64,000 nt of DNA from Nageia nagi (taxonomy: Eukaryota; Pinophyta): NCBI GenBank assembly GCA_050084985.1, contig JBITNC010000001.1, forward strand, positions 79,856,001-79,920,000, given 5' to 3'. Shown here in pieces: positions 21,838 through 31,530 of the stretch; the first letter of the stretch is position 1; each line of letters starts with the position of its first letter. The translations under genes were made by a program, and so were the position numbers. The notes under the pieces were generated by a model. The model was not told the origin of the DNA. It worked only from the letters and a program-made list of their open reading frames with translations, and did no database searches.

Positions 21838-24360
21838 TTAAAGCTTGGATTTAAAAAAAGATAAAGCATTGAATACCCTTTTGTATTCAACAAAACCCAA
21901 AATCATTATTTGGAACAATTCATATAATCTAGAATACTCAATAATATTATCTCGAAGAATAGAACTTGGATAAATTTTTACCCAAAGATATTTAATGGTA
22001 CCATTTTTTGCTTGTTCTGATAATAGAGAGTATTGCTCAATCATAGCAAATCCAAAATGGTTAGCTTATTTTGTCAATAACTCTTTATTTAAAATACCAT
22101 TAATTTTTTATCCATTTATTTCTACAGCTTTACCAAAATGTGTTTGAAGAATTATCATGTTTTTGCAAAACAAATCATGAATTAACTATTCACCATTATC
22201 TGTATTCCAAAATTCAAGATTCACAGCTGCCATTGATTCAAGTAAATCATCTCATTGAAATCATTCATATATTTCCTTGGTTAAGGTTGTACAAATGTTT
22301 CTCAAATTAACACATGTTTCATAGATACAATTATAAAAAAGAAGATGATTTAAAGGTTCATCTTCATATTCTGCTCCAACAAAATCCCTTTGCATATTTT
22401 GAACATGCAACGATATTAATTTTTCTTTCACCTCTATATAAAGATGATCACTGATATTAAATTTTAAAAAATTGTTTGGATCTTTAAGATCTATCAAAGT
22501 TTTCCATCTTTGAAATAAAGTACCTTTAAAACTCTCTACACCTATATAAAGCATATCTAAAGATAGGGATACCCATTTGCTTAAAGATAAGAAATTATAT
22601 ATATATATATAGATCTTTCTTGAGCATGTTTCATTAAAGCATTGATTTCCTCTAACATGGGAAGAATTTCGCATAATGTTAGCAATATTTAAAAATTTGT
22701 CAAATAGAATAGTAAATCTTTTGCTTTATCAACTACATTATGATGTTCATACATATAACCAGTTAAAGATGGATATTCAATCAAAAATCTTTTTGTTGGT
22801 TCATACAATGAAATCCATCTTGTATCAACATCTTTTAAAGGCTTATTTCTATCAGTTATTCCACTAGATAAATTTTGAGCTCTTTATATCTTTTTGGGCT
22901 TCTTGCAATATATGCATGAAGTCATGAATAAGCTCTTCCACTTTTGATATGCTTATAAAAGTGCTGATAATTCTATATGCAAGGTTTATTCTATGTACCA
23001 TACAATGAATAGGAATCATATAAGGAGCTACTGAAGTTTGTAATCTAACACAAAGACCATCTCAATTACCTTGCATTACTGATGCATCATCTGCTCCAAC
23101 ACATCAATTTTGTAGCAATTTCATTATCATCCATTCCAACAAAATCTTTTTAAGTTAGAAATAACTAAGTTGTAAAGATTTTTTGCATTGCAATTTTCAT
23201 CCATTTTATGAACATTTAATAGATGTTGCATCTTACAATTATTTTGAAAAATGTATACATGCATGCAAACCCATGAAGTAATATCCACTGTTGTAACTTC
23301 ATCAAGTGAAAGTGAAATAAATTGTGATTATTTAACTTTGTCTTTTAAATTCTCAATCTCAATCATCGATAAATATTTTCCCATTTCTCAAATATTTTTC
23401 TCTGACTAATGCTTTTATGTTATATTCTATAATATAACTCTTTATATAGAATTTTAAAATTTATAAAATCTGAAATAGGTCTACCATGTTTAAGAATATG
23501 GAAGATTGTACAAAATTGAGTAAATTTTGCTAACTTTTTACATCACTAATTTTTTCAAAATGTTTTTCTAATGTTCTACCTTTCTCTTGTAGATCTTGTT
23601 TGTCTTTCATGTACCTCTCATATTTTGCCTTATATCGTAAGTGATTGCACTCATATTCAATTTTATCCCTGCAACACTTAATTATCTATCCATTTTCATC
23701 TATTTTGTTATAATATAATTTATCATAATATTTTTGTATTGTATCTATTTTTAGTTGCATTCGATGTTCTCTTTTTATTGCCCAAAAATATATTTTACAT
23801 TTGCATTCTATTGGATCATTCCCATCACCAAGATCAATTGGTTCAATGAATGGGTATTTTGCCACCCAATCAACTTGAAAAACTCTTCCAATAGTCTATT
23901 TTGCACTTCTTTTCTTTTCAACTTTCAATTATTTTATTTTGTAGATCTATATATATATATTTATCTATACATTTATTTGAATTTTTTTTAGTATATGGAT
24001 TAGTATTATCATCATTTGAAGGTGGTCCATTTGTAGGGTACTCAATTGCAAGTGGTACATCAATTGCAACAAAAACATCATTAGGTGGTACAAGATTATT
24101 AGAGTTTTCTACATATCAAAAATAAAGTATATTTTTCATTATCAGGTGCTACATCATCATCATCACAATATATATTCAATATATAGAAGATAATACAGTT
24201 AGAATTTCAAGTATTACATTAAAAATTACATATAAATTAAGTACCTCTATCAATTCAAGATGCATGTTGAGTTCCTTCATTTTCTGACTGTCCACTAGCA
24301 AAATAAGATAATATATCCTTTTTTGGTCCCATTTTACTATTGTTCTTAGAGTCCATAGTA
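21838..24360 (-). pseudogene. second hAT-type transposase remnant (ZNF862/TTF-like)
   Basis: Minus strand, N to C: MDSKNNSKMGPKKDILSYFA from about 24360. A zinc-finger-type region follows (WVAKYPFIEP, then CKCKIYFWAIKRE; about 23890-23740), then a Lys-rich coiled stretch, then SLSLDEVTTVDITSW and MDENCNAKNLYNLV (about 23330-23150). The core reads VGADDASVMQG, MIPIHCMVHRINLAYRI (about 23100-22960) and RWISLYEPTKRF (about 22820). Last come 22674-22261 and the hAT dimerisation end GFVEYKRVFNALSFFKSKL (21838-21900). This is the order of ZNF862-like/TTF-finger hAT proteins. Many stops interrupt it. A related copy is at 52240-53450. Confidence 0.75.
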
Positions 24361-24432
24361 TATACAATTAACATTTGAGTCAAAATATTTAATATTTTAC
24401 CAAAAAACAAAAATTATAAAGCCATTGAATAG

Positions 24433-24960
24433 ATACTACTATCATTTGGAGGTAGTCTATTGTTAAGTGGTAGTAGGATGTTACCAGATGATAGTAAGAT
24501 GCTACTAGGTGGTAGTAGGCACTACTACCTACTACCACTTGATGGTAGTAGGCACTACTACCTACTACCACTTGATGGTAGTAGGCACTACTACCTACTA
24601 CCACTTGGTGGTAGCTTGTTTCCACCCAGTAGCATCTAGCTACCACTCAGTACAAGGTAGTAGAAACTTGCCATTGGGTGGTAGCAACCTACCATCGGGT
24701 GGTAGAAGTCTATTATCGAAAGGTAATAGTTTGCTACTATTTAGAGGAAAAATGCTACCATTCAAAGATAGAAGGCTACCATTTGAAGGTAGGCTACTAT
24801 CGTATTTAAAATATATCATCGCATAGAGGTAGATGCCACTATTTGAAGGCATATGCCATCATTCGAAGGTAGATGCCACCGTTCAGAAGTAGATGCCATC
24901 GTATGAAGGTAGATGGGACTGTTTAGAGGCATCTACAACCATTCAAAGGAAAATGTGAAT
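24433..24960. repeat. degenerate minisatellite built on GGTAG/CTACC, with three 33-bp units
   Basis: Three 33-bp units start at 24511, 24544 and 24577; each contains the imperfect palindrome GGTAGTAGGCACTACTACC. On both sides the repeat decays into shorter units around GGTAG and CTACCA, and further on into units of about 24 bp with GAAGGTAGATGCCA to about 24960. Open frames on both strands here only reflect the repeat period, a multiple of three. Confidence 0.85.
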
Positions 24961-25944
24961 TACAAATATTACAAAACATAATAAGATTCAAAATAAGATC
25001 TCATTGATTATCATAACTCTTTTTAGATCCTGTTGGCTTTGTTGATACTCTCACTCAAAGGAAATCTAGAAGAAAATAACAATGGATGTATCAAAATTAT
25101 TATTTAGAGTAAGGTATTTATATTAGGCAATTTAATCAAAATATAAATAATAATTTGTAATTTCAAAGCAAAGTTGGCTATTTATTATTTCAAAATATTG
25201 GTGATTTAATAAAAAGTTAATTTAAAATTTAAATTTGATTTGGTGACTTGGGCCCAAAAAAAAATAATTTTTTTTGGTGACATGGGTTTCCATTTTCCAT
25301 CTTTAGAATTTCTAAAATTCTCTTATTAGCAAATATTCATGGCTAAAATGAACCCTGGTTGGAGGAGGACATATGAGAGCTAGCATGGGTGTGATATTCA
25401 ACACTATTACATACTCAATGATAGTATATGGAATCTCATAAACTAGAGAGGGTGTTATGATAGTTTGAAATTTGTTAGAGAATATCAAATGACATTACGC
25501 CAATGGTGAGGTACTATAGGAATAGATGGATGCCTGTGGGTGCAAAGCTAGTGTCAAATTAGGCTCTAGCTAAGATCCCTCATTAGAGGACTCAAATATG
25601 GATATAGATCTAAATGAGGATGGGTGAGATTATAGTAAGATATACCTAGCATGGTGGGAGACTATGCAACTATGATACATTAGGTTTCATGAGGAATCGA
25701 TGGACCTAGATGCATTAGAGAAGTAATATGGTATCATTGAGGATGAGGAAAATGACTAATTAGATCACAAAGAGGAGGAGGATAAGGGCGATTCCTTGAG
25801 TGGTATAATTAGTATAATTCACCTGCATGGGAGTAGGATGAGATCGAGGAGGATGAGCCAACATGAGATATCGATTATACCTCTAATAAGATAGATGAGT
25901 GAGGTAAACATCCCTAACACAAATCTATGTATAACATATATATC
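24961..25944. other. no gene recognised
   Basis: AT-rich to 25300. From about 25330 the composition changes to purine-rich plus-strand sequence (GAGGATGAGG-type stretches at 25730-25880) that may be the acidic tail of a decayed coding sequence, into which the LTR element at 25945 inserted. I cannot name it. Confidence 0.4.
25940..25944. other. target-site duplication ATATC, left copy
   Basis: ATATC precedes the 5' LTR and recurs directly after the 3' LTR at 30225-30229, the 5-bp duplication expected from LTR-element integration. Confidence 0.88.
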
Positions 25945-26258
25945 TGTTGGAATTATACCCTACATATCCCTAAGTCCTAAGTTAGTAGATTAATTAATTA
26001 GGATTAATATTATTTCCTAAAGTATTAATATTAGCTTGTGAGGAATATTTGGTCTATGTTGACCATATTCCATACTTAGCCTATTTGTTAGGATAGGCAT
26101 CACTTATTGTCTTGTAGTTCACGTAGGTGTGCTATTTGTGATATTTGTTATGGTGTGAGAATATTGCATCTCAACCATTTAGCTTGTCTTGTAATGGCTC
26201 ACAAAGCCTATATATGTAACTCATTTTCATGAATAATATAGAACATTTGAGGTTCTCA
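25945..26258 (+). repeat. 5' LTR of pol-less element (314 bp)
   Basis: Begins TGTTGGAATTATACCC and ends GTTCTCA. It aligns with 29913-30224 end to end, with roughly a dozen differences. A TATATAT run at 26209-26215 is a possible TATA box. Confidence 0.92.
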
Positions 26259-26261
26259 ATC

Positions 26262-26272
26262 GGTATCAGAGC
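26262..26272 (+). other. primer-binding site of pol-less element
   Basis: GGTATCAGAGC, matching the plant initiator tRNA-Met complement except for the first base (C at 26261 instead of T), three bases inside the LTR. Confidence 0.85.
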
Positions 26273-27981
26273 AGAATCAATCATAGGGTTAGAGTGGGTG
26301 AAGTCTTAAAGGATCTTATCAAGCTCCTCAAGGACTATCATCAGAGTTATTGAGCTTGTGGATGCATTGCAAAGAATTTATCAAATTCTTGCAAGTGTGA
26401 GATCCAAAGCCTCTGAAAATTCTTATTTCTAAGGAAGCAAAGAAGCTGCATGAGATAGCTGAGAAGTGTGGGAAGACTATTGCCATTCAATCCTGCACCT
26501 TAAAGGAGTGACTGTGCACTTTGTGTTTGATACGGGTGTTCTTGTTAGATCATTGGTTGCTAAGGCTGGCAGAATTGGATGTCTGGATCTGTTGACTGGG
26601 ACTAGACCACGAAATGGAGGTGATGTTGTTGTTATTAGTCATGTTGCTGGCTATGGCTCCATGATAATGTGATTGGGTGAACTTCTTACCTCTGGAGGTG
26701 CATTGCTAAAGGAGGAGTGTTGCTCTGGAGGAGATGTATGAACTGATCTGGTTTATACAGCTCATGACATAGCATGAGGAGAAGGATGTAAACTAATTCC
26801 TCCCTGTAGTGCATGCGTTGAGGATGTTGAATTGATCTAGGTAGACTATTGCTTCTGTTTGGTAGAAGATCTGCCGCCTAAGGAGGAGCCAACATTATGG
26901 AGAAGTGCGGATAGGAGAGAAAGATGAGAAGGCTATGAGGATTGGATGCCATAAGTCCTACCTAAGAGGAGACTCCCGCATTTACTTGCAAAGGATGTGA
27001 ACTAATTCCCACTCTAGTACATGGCCTACGAATGTTGGGAAATACAAATTGAAGCTCGCACGGAGGAGGAAACATTTCGTGCGTGAAGCTCATGTAGCGG
27101 AGGAGACATTTCATGGCCTGATCTGGTCTGCATGAAGCTCGCATGGTGCGTGAAGCTCATGGAGGTGCGTGAAGCTCGAGGAGGAGACATTTCATGGCCT
27201 GAAGCCTACACGATGGAGGAGGTACAACCTAATCTGGAACTGATTGTGACTTGCATAGAGAAGGAGACATTCACATGCTGTGATGCTTGCACGCTGTGAG
27301 AGCCAAACCACTAGTAAAGCTTTCTAGTTGGACCTAGAACAAATGCCAGGTTCAATCCCCACCCAAGCCTTGCTGAGTAGCATGGGTTCAATGTCTCCAT
27401 TCTTCCTCCCAAACCCTGAAAGCATGGATTAGCAGTCTCATGCCCATCTCAAGTTCAACAGTTGCAGGAGGAGGCATGAAGAGTTGCTGAGATACGTGGG
27501 TGATTATGTTCATGGCCTTGGAGAGATGTTGTGCATGATTCGAGTGATACATTGTGATACGTTGTGCATGATTTGACTCTCTCTGGGAAAGAGAATCATG
27601 TATACCTCATCGACTACAACCACAAGCAGCAAGATGAATCACCTCTCTGGATAATAAGTGCAGATGTGGGACATGGATACGAATGCCTGAGGTCTGTGAA
27701 CAACATCCATCTCAACCTGGATGCCAAAGAAGTGGATGGTGAAACTGGAGGAATTAGAGATGGAAATGAGCTAATTCTCTTCAGCTAGAAAAAGCAAAGT
27801 AACTAGAAATGGAAGCTACAACCTATGAATTAGGCAGAAGAGAAAGGAAAGGAAGTAAAGGATCCATGTGAGCCTTGCAAGGCAGGTTAGTCTAAATAAA
27901 GGTGCACATAATAGTAATTAAATATTACTATTAAGATTAATTATTTTTATGGTATGTCCGAGGATTTATTAAATTCCACAA
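26273..27981 (+). other. leader of pol-less element, with captured and repeated sequence
   Basis: 1.7 kb, less AT-rich than the flanks. 26400-26672 has an open frame (IAEKCGKTIAIQSC in one frame, VTVHFVFDTGVLVRSLVAKA in another) that looks protein-like but that I do not recognise. 27040-27200 holds imperfect direct repeats around GTGAAGCTC and GGAGGAGACATTTCATGGCC. 27564-27788 is the lectin fragment. The composition suggests more than one captured host segment. Confidence 0.5.
27564..27788 (+). pseudogene. captured EUL-type (Euonymus lectin) domain fragment
   Basis: A 74-codon frame shows the C-terminal half of an EUL lectin domain. Motifs in order are HVYLIDYN, DESPLWIIS, DVGHGYECLR, VNNIHLNLDA and GGIRDGNELILF. 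These match the family pattern DESVLWT, D(V/L)GDGYRxxRxVNNIHLNLDA, GGIRDGTTxxLW. After a TAG (27787-27789) the frame goes on with scattered stops to a WK end like the family C-terminus. EUL lectins are stress-related nucleocytoplasmic sugar-binding proteins of land plants. The N-terminal half is missing. Being inside the leader of an LTR element with both ends intact, it is best explained as transduplicated host sequence; identification is from memory of the family. Confidence 0.72.
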
Positions 27982-29838
27982 ATGGAAATGGACACCATGT
28001 ATGAAGACTTGTTGCTGCCAAGGTTTGATGGACAAAATTATGCTTGGTGGAGCATAATAATGAAGACCTTGCTCAAGGCTAAGGACCTTTGGAGCATTAT
28101 AGAAGATGGGTATGAAGAACCTCCATCTTGGAAGTCTCTTGAAGGAGAGGAGAAAAGAGAAATGAAGGAAAAGCAATATCAAAATTGCTTAGCTCTCATG
28201 GACTTGAGAAAAGCCATGAAAGAGAATGTTTTTCCCATCATTGCTAATTGTAAATCAGCTTCTATTGCATGGAAGGTTTTGAAAGATGTTTTTGATGTTA
28301 ATGAATATGAAGCTTGTGTGAACAAGGAGGAACCTTGTTCTTTTGGTGAAGGCTCATGGGAAGAGCCTTGTTTTAAAGATCCTTTTGGAGAGTCTTATGA
28401 AGACTCATGTGAAGAACCTCATAAAGTTAGTGTGACTCATATAGTTGGAGATATGTCTTATGAAGGCATATATAATGAGAATGATGAGTTCTTTCTTGAA
28501 GATAAATATGAAGAGGAACCTTATGAAGAAGGTTGTGAGACTCTAGAAGAGAGTAATGTTGAACCTCTTATGGGAATGGAATGTTGTAATAACATTACTC
28601 ATAAGGAGGATGATTGTTTTTACAAAGAAGCCTATGCAGAGTGTTCATTGAAGACACCATTTCAGCCATATGATGATGAATGCTTCAAGGAAGAGGCATA
28701 TTGTGAACCCATTCTTATGATGGAGAATGAGGAGGAGCCAACCACACATAATTGGCAAGATTGCTTTTTTGACAAAGCACAAGATGATGACACACTCAAG
28801 GAGGAGTGTTCCATGGCTGAAAACTACTCACATGGAGTAGAGAATATTTATGAAAAGGATAAAATAATATGGGATGATGATCTTAGAGAGGTCATTGATG
28901 AAGAAGAAATGGAGGCTATAAACTCCATGTTCATGCAAGAAGATCACTCACCAAGAGTGAATGACAAAGTATATCTCAAGGAGGAGAGAAAGAATAGTGA
29001 GATAGTACTTTGTGAAGAAGAAAAAAGCACAAAGGAGATCACCATTGGAGGTGAAAGATATTTTTATACTAATGATTTGCTTTGTGAAAATAGGTTGAAG
29101 AATCCTCAAGTTGAAATAACTTTGGAGGAAACATGCTATGAAGATGATTTCATGGAAGAAACCTTGAAGGAGAGTATTCCTTTGGTGAAGAAAATGATGG
29201 TAAAATTGGGTCATTTGGACTCAAATGATTTCTTTTGTTATACTCCTTGGAAGGAGGAAAGTGATGTAATTTGTGTAAATGACAATCATTTCATGGTTGT
29301 ACAATGTGTGAAAAAGAGTGATAATTTGTGTGAGGAGCAACTCAAAGTTGCATATGTAATTAGCCAATGTGTGGCCATGTATTGTCTCAAAGTGTGTGTA
29401 GACATTTGTGAGAGAGTAGTGTGGTATAATGATTATTGTGAAATGATGAGAACATACTCATGTGGAGTATGCTATGATGTAATGAATGCAAGAGCAAATG
29501 ACTACTTGCAAACATGGTTTAAACACCATATAAAAAATGAGAGAGAGATGAAAGAATGGTTCAAACACCATTGTGAGAGAGATTGGTTCTTGAAAACCAA
29601 TACTTATAGCATTGATGGAATGTCACTACAAGAATGGTTTGAGGACCATGAAGAAGAGAGAATATGGTTGTTGAATACCATAAAGAATTTTGTTCAAAGG
29701 GGAGCAAATTACCAAAAAGCACTCAATCATGGAGGAGCAACATCAACAATGGAGGAGATCCCACTTGGAGAGTGGAAGGAGTGCCACCACTTATTTCTTG
29801 AAAATTTTGATTTTCTTTTGTATGATTGGAGGAAATGA
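27982..29838 (+). CDS. 618-aa chimeric protein: copia-gag-like N-terminus plus acidic Cys-rich region
   Basis: Intact ORF from ATG 27982 to TGA 29836-29838. Residues about 10-105 are DUF4219/UBN2-like copia gag (LPRFDGQNYAWWSIIMKTLL, DLWSIIEDGYEEP, ALMDLRKAMKENVFPIIANC, SASIAWKVLKDVF). Residues about 110-380 are very acidic and Cys-rich, with recurring EEPC, YEEEPYEEGC, CFKEEAYCEP-like units. Residues about 430-500 are Cys-rich (VCVDICERV, SCGVCYDVM). Near residues 512, 526 and 552 a WFKHH/WFEDH unit repeats. There is no zinc knuckle, protease, integrase or RT. It lies in sense between the LTRs and ends 64 bases before the polypurine tract. It is the only long undamaged ORF in the window. The function of the non-gag part is unknown; it may be a gag variant or a captured gene. 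Confidence 0.85.
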   Translation: MEMDTMYEDLLLPRFDGQNYAWWSIIMKTLLKAKDLWSIIEDGYEEPPSWKSLEGEEKREMKEKQYQNCLALMDLRKAMKENVFPIIANCKSASIAWKVLKDVFDVNEYEACVNKEEPCSFGEGSWEEPCFKDPFGESYEDSCEEPHKVSVTHIVGDMSYEGIYNENDEFFLEDKYEEEPYEEGCETLEESNVEPLMGMECCNNITHKEDDCFYKEAYAECSLKTPFQPYDDECFKEEAYCEPILMMENEEEPTTHNWQDCFFDKAQDDDTLKEECSMAENYSHGVENIYEKDKIIWDDDLREVIDEEEMEAINSMFMQEDHSPRVNDKVYLKEERKNSEIVLCEEEKSTKEITIGGERYFYTNDLLCENRLKNPQVEITLEETCYEDDFMEETLKESIPLVKKMMVKLGHLDSNDFFCYTPWKEESDVICVNDNHFMVVQCVKKSDNLCEEQLKVAYVISQCVAMYCLKVCVDICERVVWYNDYCEMMRTYSCGVCYDVMNARANDYLQTWFKHHIKNEREMKEWFKHHCERDWFLKTNTYSIDGMSLQEWFEDHEEERIWLLNTIKNFVQRGANYQKALNHGGATSTMEEIPLGEWKECHHLFLENFDFLLYDWRK

Positions 29839-29901
29839 AAAAGGTTATGTTTCTTCCAACTTTGTGATGCTTAAGAACTCTTGCATGAGTTACTTAGCAT
29901 C

Positions 29902-29912
29902 AAAGGGGAGAA
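29902..29912 (+). other. polypurine tract of pol-less element
   Basis: AAAGGGGAGAA directly before the 3' LTR, the primer for plus-strand DNA synthesis. Confidence 0.88.
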
Positions 29913-30224
29913 TGTTGGAATTATACCCTACACATCCCTAAGTCCTAAGTTAGTAGATTAATTAACTAGGATTAAGAGTATTTCCTAAAGTATTAATATT
30001 AGCTTGTGAGGAATATTTAGTCTATGTTGACCATATTCCATACTTAGCCTATTTGTTAGGATAGGCATCACTTATTGTCTTGTAGTTCACGTAGGTGTGC
30101 TATTTGTGATATTTGTTATGGTGTGAGAATATTGCATCTCAACCATTTAGCTTGTTTGTAATGGCTCACAAAGCCTATATATGTAACTCATTATCATGAT
30201 ATATATAGAACATTGAGGTTCTCA
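29913..30224 (+). repeat. 3' LTR of pol-less element (312 bp)
   Basis: Begins TGTTGGAATTATACCC and ends GTTCTCA, followed by the target duplication ATATC (30225-30229). It differs from the 5' LTR by roughly a dozen substitutions and small indels, so the insertion is not recent. Confidence 0.92.
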
Positions 30225-30503
30225 ATATCATGGCTAATAATTTTGACATATATTCCATGTTTGATTTCTACAATGGTAAAGCAAGAGGTGAAGGTAGAGC
30301 GATGCAGAATGCTTTATCAACCAAGTAATGAAGTGTGATGAGCTTTGATGATAGATATAATGTGGATCCTTATACATATACACTACTACATTTTAGAGAT
30401 TTTATATCATAGCATGCATCATAAAATTGCATTTTGATGCCATAAACGCAAGATGTATAATTATTTGGCATGTCTACATCAATCTATAAAAACCCATTTT
30501 TTT

Positions 30504-30551
30504 GATGTATTAGTTGATGCATTGGTTGATGTATTAGTTGATGCATTAGTT
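30504..30551. repeat. 12-bp tandem repeat in CACTA subterminal region
   Basis: Four 12-bp units of GATGYATTRGTT, alternating GATGTATTAGTT and GATGCATTGGTT, followed by looser GATGCATCAAGTGA units to about 30620. On the other side similar GATGCAT units occur at 31340-31450. Together they look like CACTA subterminal repeats. Confidence 0.8.
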
Positions 30552-30814
30552 ACTCATCACTTGACTCATAGGTTGATGCATCAAGTGACATATTTGAGTG
30601 CATCAAACAATGCATCAAGTGATACATGGAATAACAAAAGCATGAATCATGCACATAGATCATGGCATGATTCATTATTGATCATAATGCATTCCCTTGA
30701 TTGATGGTGGATTTTTATTGGTAGGTATAATATGCCATTGATGAGTATATAAAGGAGCTTTCCCTTATAAGGGCATTTCTAGGTTTTCATTTTAGTGGTA
30801 CAAATCTCCAGGAG

Positions 30815-31275
30815 TTGAAGACATGTTGAAGAATGTAGATAGTAGTGTGTATCTATATTTAATGGTAAGCAAAATGTACATTGCATGCTTTATCCACCAT
30901 AAGGTTGGTACAAAGGCCCTCAAATTTTTGGTGGATGCCCATGATGTTTTTGATTGTATGATGAAATGATACATCTTCTCATGGAATATGATAATTTTAG
31001 GTTACCAAAGATATGGTTTTCCTCAACAAGTATTGAAACTATTTTCTCAAATACAATAAACACTAGTAGTAGTCCAACAAGATGAATTCAACTTTTCCAG
31101 CATCCTCAAAGCTTGCACTAAATTGAGAAATTTGCAAAAGGGTTTATATATACATTGAAGACTCCTTAAAATAATTTTTTTTTATCAAATGTTATGGTTG
31201 TGAGTACTCTGTTAGATATATATGCAAAATATAGAAGTATAGAGAAGATAAATGAATTATTTGACAAGATCAATG
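30815..31275 (+). pseudogene. PPR-gene fragment inside the CACTA element
   Basis: In one plus-strand frame: DAHDVFDCMMK, stop, YIFSWNMIILGYQRYGFPQQ, VLKLFSQIQ, stop, QQDEFNFSSILKACTKL, NLQKGLYIH, stop. In the next frame: NVMVVSTLLDIYAKY and IEKINELFDKIND. These follow consecutive plant PPR repeats (VFDxM, FSWNxMI, GFPQQAL, PDxFTFxSVLKACAxL, LQxGxxIH, LLDMYAKCGSIEKAxELFDKM). A less clear part from 30815 (SVYLYLMVSKMYIAC) precedes. At least four disruptions show it is dead. It resembles the repeats captured by copia element 1 (HGFPRQAL, EQGFYIH). Confidence 0.88.
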
Positions 31276-31530
31276 ATTGAAACCCTCATTCCTATAATTT
31301 GATGCTATACATGGTACTTTATACATAATGTATAACATCAATTATTTGATGCTCAAAAATTGATATATGATGCAAGTAATGATGCTATAATTGATGCATT
31401 GATTGATGCTTTGTTTGACAGTACCCTTAGCATCAATTGATGCATCATGATTTCTATAATTTTTTTGAAAAAATAAAACTATGTATTAACGCTTCATTTG
31501 ACACAAAATTGCATAAATGTAGTAGTGATA

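Larger units (their letters stand above)
25945..30224 (+). mobile_element. complete pol-less LTR retrotransposon with intact chimeric gag-like ORF
   Basis: 4280 bp bounded by two LTRs (25945-26258 and 29913-30224). It has a 5-bp target duplication ATATC (25940-25944 and 30225-30229), a PBS (26262-26272) and a polypurine tract (29902-29912). The interior has no protease, integrase, reverse transcriptase or RNase H motif. It contains a 1.7-kb leader with a lectin-gene fragment and one 618-codon ORF. It must therefore use proteins of another element, as large non-autonomous LTR elements do. The gag-like N-terminus and tRNA-Met PBS point to a Ty1/copia helper. By-eye LTR identity is about 96-97%. 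Confidence 0.92.
30381..31527. mobile_element. non-autonomous CACTA transposon carrying a PPR fragment
   Basis: 1147 bp with terminal inverted repeats CACTACTACATTT (30381-30393) and AAATGTAGTAGTG (31515-31527), flanked by the 3-bp target duplication ATA (30378-30380 and 31528-31530). CACTA ends and a 3-bp duplication define the CACTA (En/Spm) superfamily. Subterminal regions are rich in TTGATGCAT-type units on both sides, as is usual for transposase-binding regions in this group. No transposase is encoded. The middle is a decayed PPR gene piece, so this is a Pack-type CACTA that captured host sequence. Confidence 0.85.

Noticed and set aside
24509-24826. Open frame of 105 codons with 11-residue repeats
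   Set aside because: It is produced by the 33-bp minisatellite; both strands are open in the same place, so this is not a gene.
27340-27370. B-box-like GGTTCAATCCCC considered as a tRNA gene or SINE
   Set aside because: No A box at the right distance and no cloverleaf can be drawn.
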